Source: Actinomadura roseirufa (GTDB lineage Bacteria; Actinomycetota; Actinomycetes; Streptosporangiales; Streptosporangiaceae). From it: a DNA stretch of 53,144 bases. The stretch spans positions 1 through 53,144 of the forward strand of contig NZ_CAACVB010000028.1 of the NCBI RefSeq assembly GCF_900659635.1, given 5' to 3'. The notes under the pieces were generated by a model. That model saw only the letters and a program-made list of their open reading frames with translations, had not been told where the DNA came from and ran no database searches. The position numbers and the translations under genes were made by a program. Of the stretch, positions 7,931 to 16,083 are shown in pieces. The stretch's first letter is position 1. Each line of letters starts with the position of its first letter.

Positions 7931-8443
7931 TCAGTCGTCGGCGGTGGCGTTCTTGTTCGGGAAGATCATTTCGCAGACCTCGAGGTAAAGCTGCTCGGGG
8001 TAGGGGAGGTACTCCACCGTGGAGAGCGCCTGGTCCTGGCCGGCGGACTCCAGGACGAACTCGCCGTAACCGAGCATCCGGCCCGCGATCGTCCGCTTGA
8101 AGCTCATGTCGGTGACCTTGGCCAGCGGCATCATCGCGACCTTGCGGGTGATGAGGCCCGTGGTCAGCAGCATGCGCTGGTTGGTGATGACGAAGTAGTC
8201 GACCGACCACTCGGCGACGCGCCACACGAACCAGGCCAGCAGGACCAGCCAGCCCCACCAGATCGCGGTGGTGCTGGCCGTGTTGCTGACCACCCCCGCG
8301 ACGATCAGGCCGCCGAGCACGCATCCGACCGGCACCATGAGCACGGCCGGGTGGCGCCGTACGGTGATGACCTGGTTCTCATGCGGGAGCAGATACTTGT
8401 TGACCGACGCCGGGGCGGAGTCACCGGGGGTAACGAGCCTCAT
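7931..8443 (-). CDS. PH domain-containing membrane protein (YdbS/bPH2-like)
   Basis: A 170-residue protein starting MRLVTPGDSAPASVNKYLLPHENQVITVRRHPAVL. Two adjacent transmembrane segments lie at about residues 36-55 and 62-80 (LMVPVGCVLGGLIVAGVV, WWGWLVLLAWFVWRV). They are followed by a bacterial PH fold (YFVITNQRMLLTTGLITRKVAMMPLAKVTDMSFKRT, then GYGEFVLESAGQDQALSTVEYLPYPEQLY). The arrangement matches YdbS-like proteins thought to act at the membrane, without a known ligand. The ATG at 8443 is chosen because it gives the usual N-terminal HENQ motif. A longer in-frame extension is low-complexity. Confidence 0.88.
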   Translation of the reverse strand: MRLVTPGDSAPASVNKYLLPHENQVITVRRHPAVLMVPVGCVLGGLIVAGVVSNTASTTAIWWGWLVLLAWFVWRVAEWSVDYFVITNQRMLLTTGLITRKVAMMPLAKVTDMSFKRTIAGRMLGYGEFVLESAGQDQALSTVEYLPYPEQLYLEVCEMIFPNKNATADD

Positions 8444-8520
8444 CGATTGCCTCCCGGAGCGTCGTCCAACGAACCCCGGTGTAGTTTCCCACAGCCCGCA
8501 CCACCGGCAAAGCCATGTGT

Positions 8521-8787
8521 CTATGGCGCGTTGTCCAGAGAAGATCGGCGCGCGCGGCGGCGTTTCTCCGCGGCGACGGTCGCCAGCACCTCCAGGTGCC
8601 GCCGGGCGATCCGCTCCACCAGGGCGGGCGGCGCGGATCCGGTGACCTCCTCCGCCCCGTACCGCGCGGCGGTCACGCACCGGTTCACCGTCGCGGCGTC
8701 GTGGACGCCGTCGAACTCCTCGCCGAGCCGCTCGCCGATCGCCGCGTAACGCGGCCGGTCGCCGTCCCCCTGAATCTGGTGAGCCAT
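8521..8787 (-). CDS. Three-helix bundle dimerisation domain protein
   Basis: An 88-residue protein: MAHQIQGDGDRPRYAAIGERLGEEF, then GVHDAATVNRCVTAARYGA and LVERIARRHLEVLATVAAEKRRR. This fits the small actinobacterial family predicted to form a three-helix bundle dimer, of unknown function. The ATG at 8787 gives the family's normal N-terminus. An in-frame start further upstream would add arginine-rich, non-conserved residues. It ends 77 bp before the PH-domain gene start on the same strand. Confidence 0.78.
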   Translation of the reverse strand: MAHQIQGDGDRPRYAAIGERLGEEFDGVHDAATVNRCVTAARYGAEEVTGSAPPALVERIARRHLEVLATVAAEKRRRARRSSLDNAP

Positions 8788-8947
8788 GTCGCGTCCTCGA
8801 GCTCGCTCCCACCGCCCGGTCCGAAACGGTCCCCCTGTGCCGGGGCGGCGGAGGGGAACGCGCACTGGCGTTCCGTAGCGCGTTCCTACCCCTTGCCACC
8901 TGGAACGAACACTCGATGGGGCCGCGCGAACGGATCGACGGCGGAGG

Positions 8948-9586
8948 TCAGACGACGCCGTAGAGACGGTCTCCGGCGTCGCCCAGCCCGGGGACGATGA
9001 AGCCCTGCTCGTCGAGGTGCGAGTCGATCGCCGCGGTGACGACGCGGACCGGCGCGTCCGTCCCCTCGAACTCCTGCTCCAGGTACTTCAGGCCCTCGGG
9101 GGCGGCGAGCAGGCAGAGCGCGGTGACGTCGTCGGCGCCGCGGTCCAGCAGCAGCCGGACGGCCGCGGCGAGGGTCCCGCCGGTCGCCAGCATCGGGTCG
9201 AGGACGTAGCACTGCCGCCCGGACAGGTCGTCGGGCAGCCGCGTCGCGTACGTCTGCGCCTGGAGGGTGCCCTCGTCGCGGACCATGCCGAGGAAGCCGA
9301 CCTCGGCGGTCGGCAGCAGCCGGGTCATGCCGTCCAGCATCCCGAGACCGGCGCGCAGGATCGGCACCACCAGCGGTTTGGGGCTCACCAGCTGGACCCC
9401 CTCCGCCGGTTCGAGCGGCGTCCGCACCGTGGCCGGGGCGACCCGGACGTCGCGGGTGGCCTCGTAGGCCAGGAGTGTGACCAGCTCGTCGGCGAGGCGC
9501 CGGAAGGTGGGCGAGTCGGTGCGCTCGTCCCGCAGCGTGGTCAGCTTGTGCGCGACGAGCGGATGATCGACGGCGAGGGTCTGCAT
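8948..9586 (-). CDS. upp: Uracil phosphoribosyltransferase
   Basis: A 212-residue pyrimidine-salvage enzyme joining uracil with PRPP to form UMP. The PRPP loop reads [17 protein letters not shown]. The uracil pocket and C-terminus read [17 protein letters not shown], and [17 protein letters not shown] is the family signature. The ATG at 9586 ([16 protein letters not shown]) matches the usual start. It is divergent from the small gene at 9671, and the 84-bp gap presumably carries both promoters. Confidence 0.97.
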   Translation of the reverse strand: MQTLAVDHPLVAHKLTTLRDERTDSPTFRRLADELVTLLAYEATRDVRVAPATVRTPLEPAEGVQLVSPKPLVVPILRAGLGMLDGMTRLLPTAEVGFLGMVRDEGTLQAQTYATRLPDDLSGRQCYVLDPMLATGGTLAAAVRLLLDRGADDVTALCLLAAPEGLKYLEQEFEGTDAPVRVVTAAIDSHLDEQGFIVPGLGDAGDRLYGVV

Positions 9587-9670
9587 CCGCTCACCGTAAC
9601 TCACCGGACGCGCGCGGCCAGACGTCGCCAAAACAGGATAGGACGCCTCTGAGCTGGGCAGTATGGGCCT

Positions 9671-9982
9671 ATGAGCAGCGACAGGGAGCAGCAGGCGTCC
9701 CCGCCGGAACGGGCTCGTGAGCCCGCGCCGGACCCCCCGGAGCCCTCGGTGACCGAAGTCACAGGCGAGGCCGGCGCCGCGCCGCGGCCCGCTCCGCGGG
9801 ACGAGGTCCCCCCTGACGACGACGTCTCCCCTGACGAGGTGCGCGAGCGCCTCCGCCGCCGGGCGATCTTCCTACGGGAGCTCGCCGAGGCCCGTGAGCT
9901 GCGCCGCCGGGTGACCCCGCACCGTTCGCGCCGGGCGCGGATCCACGCGGCGTTGCGCCGTCGCACCTTCCGTATCCATTGA
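9671..9982 (+). CDS. Small conserved charged protein, divergent from upp
   Basis: A 103-residue protein of unknown function. The first half is disordered and acidic/proline-rich ([18 protein letters not shown]). The second half is a basic helix pair ending [19 protein letters not shown] and RRRTFRI. I recognise similar C-termini in proteins encoded next to upp/tadA in other actinomycetes, but have no function for them. TATGGG at 9662-9667 just before the ATG suggests a leaderless start. Confidence 0.7.
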   Translation: MSSDREQQASPPERAREPAPDPPEPSVTEVTGEAGAAPRPAPRDEVPPDDDVSPDEVRERLRRRAIFLRELAEARELRRRVTPHRSRRARIHAALRRRTFRIH

Positions 9983-10136
9983 CCCCGATCCAGTAGGTTC
10001 TTGCCTCAGGCGCCGGAAAGCGGCGTCCGCTCCCCATCTCACGGCCGGGTACGGCACCCAGTTTGGCGGTGGGGCGCGCGAGGGCGCGCCGCATCTGCGA
10101 CCATGCCCTGGCAGGAACCGCGCCGGTGGGGTGGAA

Positions 10137-10622
10137 ATGACGGATGTGGACGCGACGGACTTCGCCGTCGTGGTGTACCGGGAAGACGACCGCTGGGAGG
10201 CCGAGATCCTCCCGGTGGCGCTGACCGGGGATCTCGCTGGGCTCATCCATGCCCTGCGGCAGCAGCCGAGCCTCGGCGGCACGGTCGGGCTGGTCTCGGT
10301 GGGCGACGACTTCTTCGTGGCGATCCGGCTGCTGGGCGACGAGGTCATGGTCTTCCTGTCGGACGTCACCGCGTCGGTCGACTGGCCGCTGGCCGGCCAG
10401 GTCCTCGAATACCTGGACATCCCGATCCCCGACGACGAGGAACTGGACCAGGTCCTGCCCGTCGGCGACATGTCGATCTTCAGTGATCTCGGCCTGGACG
10501 AGATGGAGCTCGGCGCGATCTCCGGGGACCTGGAGCTGTACCCGGACGAGATGCTGCTCAGCATCGCCGGGCGGCTCGGCTTCGCCCCGGCGTTCGAGCG
10601 CGCCCTGGACGCCGTCGGCTGA
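10137..10622 (+). CDS. TadA-associated protein, paralogue 1
   Basis: A 161-residue acidic protein of the family named tRNA adenosine deaminase-associated protein, which in actinobacteria is encoded beside tadA. Visible features are DFAVVVYREDDRWEAEILP, DFFVAIRLLGDEVMVFLSDVTAS and the C-terminal LYPDEMLLSIAGRLGFAPAFERAL. A second, divergent member follows at 10734 and then tadA, all on one strand. Its biochemical role is unknown; a chaperone or partner role for the deaminase is an inference from gene order. An alternative GTG start at 10131 adds two residues. Confidence 0.85.
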   Translation: MTDVDATDFAVVVYREDDRWEAEILPVALTGDLAGLIHALRQQPSLGGTVGLVSVGDDFFVAIRLLGDEVMVFLSDVTASVDWPLAGQVLEYLDIPIPDDEELDQVLPVGDMSIFSDLGLDEMELGAISGDLELYPDEMLLSIAGRLGFAPAFERALDAVG

Positions 10623-10733
10623 GCGTCCCGCGTCCCCTCCAGCGCGGCGGGACCGTGCCATCGCGGGCGCGCGTGGACGGAAAAGGCCACCGGTAATCCC
10701 CCGCTCACCTGCGGAGGATGTCAAAATGAGCGG

Positions 10734-11673
<940 letters not shown>

Positions 11674-11683
11674 GCTTCCCCGC

Positions 11684-11771
11684 GGTGGTGTCGCCTAGTG
11701 GACGAGGGCGCACGCCTCGAAAGCGTGTGAAGTGCAAGCTTCCGTGGGTTCGAATCCCACCACCACCGCCA
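11684..11771 (+). tRNA. tRNA-Ser (anticodon CGA)
   Basis: An 88-nt type II tRNA including encoded CCA (11769-11771). The acceptor arm GGTGGTG (11684-11690) pairs with CACCACC (11761-11767). The anticodon loop CTCGAAA gives CGA, reading UCG. The T-arm is GTGGG-TTCGAAT-CCCAC. This one encodes CCA, while tRNA-Ser(GGA) at 1859 does not. Confidence 0.95.
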
Positions 11772-11777
11772 CGATAA

Positions 11778-11807
11778 AGGGCCGTGACCAGAAAAGGTCG
11801 CGGCCCT
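11778..11807 (+). terminator. Terminator after tRNA-Ser(CGA)
   Basis: AGGGCCGTGACC pairs with GGTCGCGGCCCT around an AGAAAA loop, with a single wobble, directly after the tRNA. Confidence 0.75.
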
Positions 11808-11832
11808 GACTCATTCTCAGAACAACGACCCC

Positions 11833-11970
11833 GGCCGCCACGCGAGCGCGCCCCCTGACCGGTGGGGCGAAACCGAAGGCGAGCCCCACCGGGAAGATCG
11901 CGAAGCGATTCGCGCTCGCACAAGCCCGGTCACGAAGCGAGCGCCAGCGAGCGAAGTGGGCCGGGATTGC
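11833..11970 (-). repeat. Dispersed hairpin repeat, copy 3 (full length)
   Basis: A 138-bp element homologous to copy 2. The hairpin arms are CCGGTGGGGC (11859-11868) and GCCCCACCGG (11883-11892). A 34-nt stretch (11891-11924) is identical to copy 2. It begins just 7 bp after the stop of the leftward EamA gene at 11978, so all three copies follow leftward genes in the same orientation. Here the codon position of the repeat-encoded stop reads CCA instead of CTA. Confidence 0.85.
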
Positions 11971-11977
11971 ATTAGAT

Positions 11978-12850
11978 CTAACCGACGGTCACGAGGGCGA
12001 CTCCGGCCACGGCGACGGCCATGCCGACGCGCTGGACGCCGCGCAGCCGCTCGCTGTAGGCGGCTCTGGCCAGCAGGACGGTGACCGCCGGGTAGAGGGA
12101 CGTGAGGACGGCGGCGAGGCTGAGCATCCCGTGCTGGACGGCGAGGAAGTAGAGCCCGTTGGCGCCCGCGTCCAGCGTGCCGGACAGCAGGGCCAGCCCG
12201 ATCATGACCCGGCCGGACACCGGCGGGCCGATGTCGCCGCGCAGCCGCGCGGTGACCAGCAGGGCCGCGCCGATGACGGCGATGTTGCCGAGGCGGGCGC
12301 CGACGACCGGCCACAGGCCCGCGCCGTCCCCGGCGGTGCCCAGCAGGACGAAGAAGACGCCGAAGAGGATCCCGGACAGTCCGGCCATGAGCGGGCCGGA
12401 GTCCGGGAGGCGGCGCCAGCGCGGCGTGCCCGGGGCGGCCGCCTCGCGGTCCGTCGCGTCCTCCATGCTGACCAGGCCGATCGCGACCAGGCACAGCAGC
12501 ACGCCGAGCAGCACCGCGGCGTCGAGCCGTTCGCCGCGCAGCAGGCCCACACCGACCGGCAGGACGGCGGCGGCCAGCGCCGACACCGGCGCGACCACGC
12601 TCATCGGGCCGCGGGCGAGCGCCCGGTAGAAGGTGATGAGCCCGGCGCCGCCCGCGATCCCGGCGCCGAACCCCACGGCGATCGGTGCCGGGGCCGCGGA
12701 TCCGCCGGTGACCAGCGCGGACGCCAGCACGACCAGCAGTCCGACCGGGACGCACCAGACCAGCGCCCGCAACGCGGTGGAGCGGCGGGCCACGGCGCCG
12801 CCGAGGAAGTCGGCGACGCCGTAGGCCAGGGCCGCGCCCAGCGCGAGCAT
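11978..12850 (-). CDS. EamA/DMT-family transporter
   Basis: A 290-residue integral membrane protein with ten hydrophobic segments in two EamA halves, starting MLALGAALAYGVADFLGG. Typical features are the GLITFYRALARGPMSVVAPVSAL segment closing the first half and SLAAVLTSLYPAVTVLLARAAYSERL near the end. EamA proteins export amino acids or related metabolites. The upstream B3/4-domain gene ends at a TAG whose G begins an in-frame GTG (12859), so translation is coupled; the ATG at 12850 is the more typical start. A divergent XRE-cupin gene probably regulates the pair. Confidence 0.9.
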   Translation of the reverse strand: MLALGAALAYGVADFLGGAVARRSTALRALVWCVPVGLLVVLASALVTGGSAAPAPIAVGFGAGIAGGAGLITFYRALARGPMSVVAPVSALAAAVLPVGVGLLRGERLDAAVLLGVLLCLVAIGLVSMEDATDREAAAPGTPRWRRLPDSGPLMAGLSGILFGVFFVLLGTAGDGAGLWPVVGARLGNIAVIGAALLVTARLRGDIGPPVSGRVMIGLALLSGTLDAGANGLYFLAVQHGMLSLAAVLTSLYPAVTVLLARAAYSERLRGVQRVGMAVAVAGVALVTVG

Positions 12851-12858
12851 CGTGACCA

Positions 12859-13524
12859 CTAACGCCCGCCGATCAGGCGGCTCTCGATCCGGACGTCCGG
12901 CGTGATCGCGCGCAGCCGCGCGGCGAGCCGGTCGCCCGCCTCGGCCAGCCGGTCGAGCGGGTAGGGCTCCAGGCGTTCGAGCAGGAACAGCCCGTTCTTC
13001 GTGGTCTCGGTCAGCCGTGTCCGGACGCACTGCCGCCAGTTCCAGCGGCGGCAGGTGACGCCCGCGTCGTCCCGCCAGACGACCTCGCCCTCCGCGGGGT
13101 GCTCGACGGCGGGCTCGCCGCCCGCCACGACGTCGAACGGCTCGTCGCCGGTGGCGCGGACCAGCCGCGCCGGCCCCTGATAGGCGTCGAGGTCCTCGCC
13201 TCCGATGGGCAGCGCGTACTGGACGCTGACCGCGTTGTAGGCGTCCACAACCCGGTTGATGGACGGCAGGGAGCCGGCCCGCCGGAGCAGCGCGTCCACC
13301 GAGGGGCGGGTCCGCTGCGGCTTGGCGCCGAAGGCGCGGTACGCCTCGCGCCATGCCTCGACGTGCGGGTCCCCGGCGTCGGCGTGCTCGGCCGCCTCGG
13401 CCAGCCAGGCCCGTGACGCGGTGTCGCCCGGGCCGTTGGCCAGGCCCTCGGCGGTCATGGCGAGCACCGCGAAGCCGGGACGCAGCTCCCGTACGGCGTC
13501 GTCGACGACGATCTGCTCCAGCAT
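12859..13524 (-). CDS. B3/4 domain protein (PheRS-beta editing-domain homologue)
   Basis: A 221-residue soluble protein homologous to the B3/4 tRNA-editing domain of phenylalanyl-tRNA synthetase beta (COG3382 type), here free-standing. Recognisable segments are REAYRAFGAKPQRTRPSVDALLRR, LPSINRVVDAYNAVSVQYALPIGGEDLDAY and the C-terminal TTKNGLFLLERLEPYP. Free-standing homologues are proposed to remove wrong amino acids from tRNA or to hydrolyse related adducts. It is coupled to the EamA exporter downstream (1-bp stop/start overlap), suggesting an amino-acid detoxification or efflux unit. That combined role is an inference. Confidence 0.88.
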   Translation of the reverse strand: MLEQIVVDDAVRELRPGFAVLAMTAEGLANGPGDTASRAWLAEAAEHADAGDPHVEAWREAYRAFGAKPQRTRPSVDALLRRAGSLPSINRVVDAYNAVSVQYALPIGGEDLDAYQGPARLVRATGDEPFDVVAGGEPAVEHPAEGEVVWRDDAGVTCRRWNWRQCVRTRLTETTKNGLFLLERLEPYPLDRLAEAGDRLAARLRAITPDVRIESRLIGGR

Positions 13525-13699
13525 TCCCCGCTCTCCTCCCGGCTCCGCCCCCGAGCGGTCACTTTAATGAACTTCGTCGGTCATCGTACCGACCGTCTCG
13601 GCCGATTCGCCACTACACTGCTCGTCACCCGGCTCACACCCGCCCGCGCCGGACGGGCGGAGAACCCGGTGGGCCGGGACGGCGGAAGCGGAGGAAGGC

Positions 13700-14263
13700 T
13701 TGGGCGGCCAGGAGGCGATCGGCGAGGCCGTCGCGCGGACGGTGCGGGCGCTGCGGGCGGGGCACGGATGGAGCCTGGACGAGCTCGCGGGACGGGCCGG
13801 GGTGAGCAAGGGCGTGCTGGTCGGCCTGGAGCAGGGGCGGGGCAACCCGAACCTCGGAACGCTGACGCGGATCTCCGATGCCCTGGGCGTCCCGCTGACC
13901 CGGCTGGTGCAGGTGGAGAAGGAGCCACCGGTGCGGATGTTCCCTCCTGAGCGGCACGTCGTGCTGTGGGAGGGCGAGAGCGGCGGGACGGGAACCCTGC
14001 TGGCCGGAAGCGACCCCCGCCCCTCTCTGGAGCTGTGGCTCTGGGTGCTGCATCCGGGAGAGCTCCGCAGGAGCGAGCCCCACGTCCCGGGGACCAAGGA
14101 GATCGTGTACGTGCAGGAGGGGACCCTCACCCTCGGCGTCGACGGCCGGACCGACGTCCTCGCCGAGGGGACGGCGGCCGTGTTCGTCGGTGACCGGCCC
14201 CACTCCTACGGGAACGACACCGGCGGCGAGGTGCGGTTCGTCCTGGCCGTCCTCGACCTCTGA
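13700..14263 (+). CDS. XRE-cupin transcriptional regulator
   Basis: A 187-residue protein with an XRE helix-turn-helix at residues 10-67 (VARTVRALRAGHGWSLDELAGRAGVSKGVLVGLEQGRGNPNLGTLTRISDALGV). A C-terminal cupin sensor domain follows (LHPGELRRSEPHVPGTKEIVYVQEGTLTLGVDG). Such proteins bind small molecules, often amino acids or polyamines, in the cupin. The TTG start at 13700 has GGAGGA 5 bp before it and gives the family length. It is divergent from the B3/4-EamA operon across a 175-bp gap, which holds a TACACT -10 candidate at 13614-13619, so it most likely controls that operon. Confidence 0.9.
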   Translation: MGGQEAIGEAVARTVRALRAGHGWSLDELAGRAGVSKGVLVGLEQGRGNPNLGTLTRISDALGVPLTRLVQVEKEPPVRMFPPERHVVLWEGESGGTGTLLAGSDPRPSLELWLWVLHPGELRRSEPHVPGTKEIVYVQEGTLTLGVDGRTDVLAEGTAAVFVGDRPHSYGNDTGGEVRFVLAVLDL

Positions 14264-14289
14264 CCGGCCCTGAGACCTGGGGGAGCGGC

Positions 14290-15477
14290 TCAGGAAGTCA
14301 GGCGGACGGGCATCGCCAGGTAGCGGTAGCCGGTGTCGTGCTTCTCGGCGGCCGCCGTGTCCTCGGGAGCCTCGCCGTCCTCGCCGTCCTCTCGGTCCGG
14401 AATGCCGGTGATCAGCGCCGCCTTGGTGGGGCCCGCGCATTCGAGGCGGGCGTACTCGGTGTCGACGCCGGCGAGGCCGTCCAGCAGGTACTGCGGGGAG
14501 AAGGCGATGTCGATGTCCTCGCCGTCGAGCTCGGCGGCGAGGCTCTCGTTGGCGCGGGCCGCGTCGCCGGACGCGGCCCGGACGCGGACCTCGCCGGAGG
14601 TGAAGGCGAGCCGGATCGGGGTGCCGCGCTCGGTGACGAGCGCCGCGCGCTTGATCACCTCGACGAACGGCGCGGTGCGGACCCGCGCGACGGACGTCCA
14701 GGCGCCGCCGAGCCGGGCCCGGTAGTCGATGTACTGGTCGTCCAGGAGGCGGCTGGTCATGCCGCGCCCGCCGCCGGAGACGCCGAGCAGGGTGTCGCCG
14801 GCGCCGCCGAGGCCGAGGGCGACCTCGGCGCCCGGCCGGATGGCCTTGGCGGTGTCGGCGAGGGTGCGGGCGGGCACGACGACGCCCGCGGTGAAGGCCG
14901 GGTCCCGCGGCGCCCATGTCAGCTCCCGCGCGGCGATGCGGTAGCGGTCGGTGCAGGCCAGCCACATCGTGTCGCCCTCGAGGTCGATGCGGACGCCGGT
15001 GAGCATGGGCAGCGTGTCGTCGCGTCCGGCGGCCGGGACGACCTGCGCGACGGCGGCGGCGAACAGGTCGCCGGGGACGGTGCCGGCGGGGGCGGGCGGC
15101 TCGGGGAGGGTGGGGTAGTCCTCGACGGGCATGGTCAGCAGCCCGAACTCGGCGGCGCCGCACCGGACGACGACCTCCGCGCCCTTGAGGGCGATGTCCA
15201 CGGGCTGGGCGGGAAGGTTGCGGACGATCTCGGCGAGCAGCCGTCCCGGGACGAGGACGCGGCCCGGGTCGGCGACGGCGGCCTCGGTCCGGGAGCGGGC
15301 CGAGACCTCGTAGTCGAATCCGGCGAGGGTCAGCGCGCCCTCGGCGGTGGCCTCGACGAGCAGGCCCGCCAGGACCGGCAGCGCGGGCCGCGACGGCAGC
15401 GTCCGCGCGGCCCAGGCCACGGCCTCCGCGAGCTTCTGGCGGTCGACCCGGAGCTCCACCCTGTTCTGCCTTCCCAT
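14290..15477 (-). CDS. dnaN: Sliding clamp (DNA polymerase III beta) paralogue
   Basis: A 395-residue protein with the three-domain clamp fold: MGRQNRVELRVDRQKLAEAVAWAARTLPSRPALPVLAGLLVEA at the start, DTLPMLTGVRIDLEGDTMWLACTDRYRIAAREL in domain 2, and the C-terminal pocket YRYLAMPVRLTS. The ring-forming protein confers processivity and recruits clamp-binding enzymes. There is no dnaA, recF or gyrB next to it, so it is either a second dnaN or a displaced one. It is followed by nothing on its strand and preceded by ogt and the Ada-like gene, hinting at a link to repair synthesis. An in-frame extension upstream is arginine-rich and rejected; ATG 15477 fits. Confidence 0.9.
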   Translation of the reverse strand: MGRQNRVELRVDRQKLAEAVAWAARTLPSRPALPVLAGLLVEATAEGALTLAGFDYEVSARSRTEAAVADPGRVLVPGRLLAEIVRNLPAQPVDIALKGAEVVVRCGAAEFGLLTMPVEDYPTLPEPPAPAGTVPGDLFAAAVAQVVPAAGRDDTLPMLTGVRIDLEGDTMWLACTDRYRIAARELTWAPRDPAFTAGVVVPARTLADTAKAIRPGAEVALGLGGAGDTLLGVSGGGRGMTSRLLDDQYIDYRARLGGAWTSVARVRTAPFVEVIKRAALVTERGTPIRLAFTSGEVRVRAASGDAARANESLAAELDGEDIDIAFSPQYLLDGLAGVDTEYARLECAGPTKAALITGIPDREDGEDGEAPEDTAAAEKHDTGYRYLAMPVRLTS

Positions 15478-15548
15478 CGCCGTCGGACCGGCGTCCGGCC
15501 CTCGGGGGCACGTTATCCCCGCCCTCCGACATCCCCGGGAACGGCCGG

Positions 15549-16064
15549 TCAGAACAGGGCGGGCTCGACGCTGCCGCGTGTCTCGCGCTCGAAGTCGAGC
15601 AGGTACCGCTTGCGTTCCAAGCCGCCGCCGTAGCCGGTGAGGCCGCCGCCGGAGCCGACGACGCGGTGGCAGGGAACGATGACGCTGACGGGGTTGCGCC
15701 CGTTGGCCAGGCCCACGGCCCGGGACGCGGTGGGGCTGCCGATCTCGACGGCCAGTTCCCCATAGGTCACGGTCTCGCCGTAGGGGATGTGCTGGAGCGC
15801 CTCCCACACCCGGCTCTGGAAAGGCGTTCCGCGCAGGTTCAGCGGCAGGTCGAAGTCGGTCAGCTCGCCCGTGAAGTAGGCGGCGAGCTGGTCGGCGACG
15901 GCGGCGAACGGTTCCGAGCGCGGATCCGGTGCCGGGGCACCGAAGGTGTCCTCTGACGGGAGGTGCCGCTGCTTTTCCATGTACAGGCCCGACAGCCCGC
16001 CGTCGGTGACGACCATGGTGAGGGGGCCTATGGGGCTGTCCAGGACGACGTGCGTCGTTTCCAT
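15549..16064 (-). CDS. ogt: Methylated-DNA--[protein]-cysteine S-methyltransferase
   Basis: A 171-residue suicide repair enzyme removing methyl groups from O6-methylguanine. The active site reads VIVPCHRVVGSGGGLTGYGGGLERKRYLL, with the acceptor C132. The helix PFQSRVWEALQHIPYGETVTYGELA precedes it. The ATG at 16064 has an AGGAG-like site and lies 19 bp after the stop of the Ada/AlkA-like gene, so the two form an adaptive-response operon. Confidence 0.95.
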   Translation of the reverse strand: METTHVVLDSPIGPLTMVVTDGGLSGLYMEKQRHLPSEDTFGAPAPDPRSEPFAAVADQLAAYFTGELTDFDLPLNLRGTPFQSRVWEALQHIPYGETVTYGELAVEIGSPTASRAVGLANGRNPVSVIVPCHRVVGSGGGLTGYGGGLERKRYLLDFERETRGSVEPALF

Positions 16065-16083
16065 GGAGGAGATCCTCTCTCGT

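Noticed and set aside
14338..15633. A 431-codon plus-strand frame opposite the dnaN paralogue
   Set aside because: Antisense shadow with glycine/arginine-rich translation and no recognisable domain.
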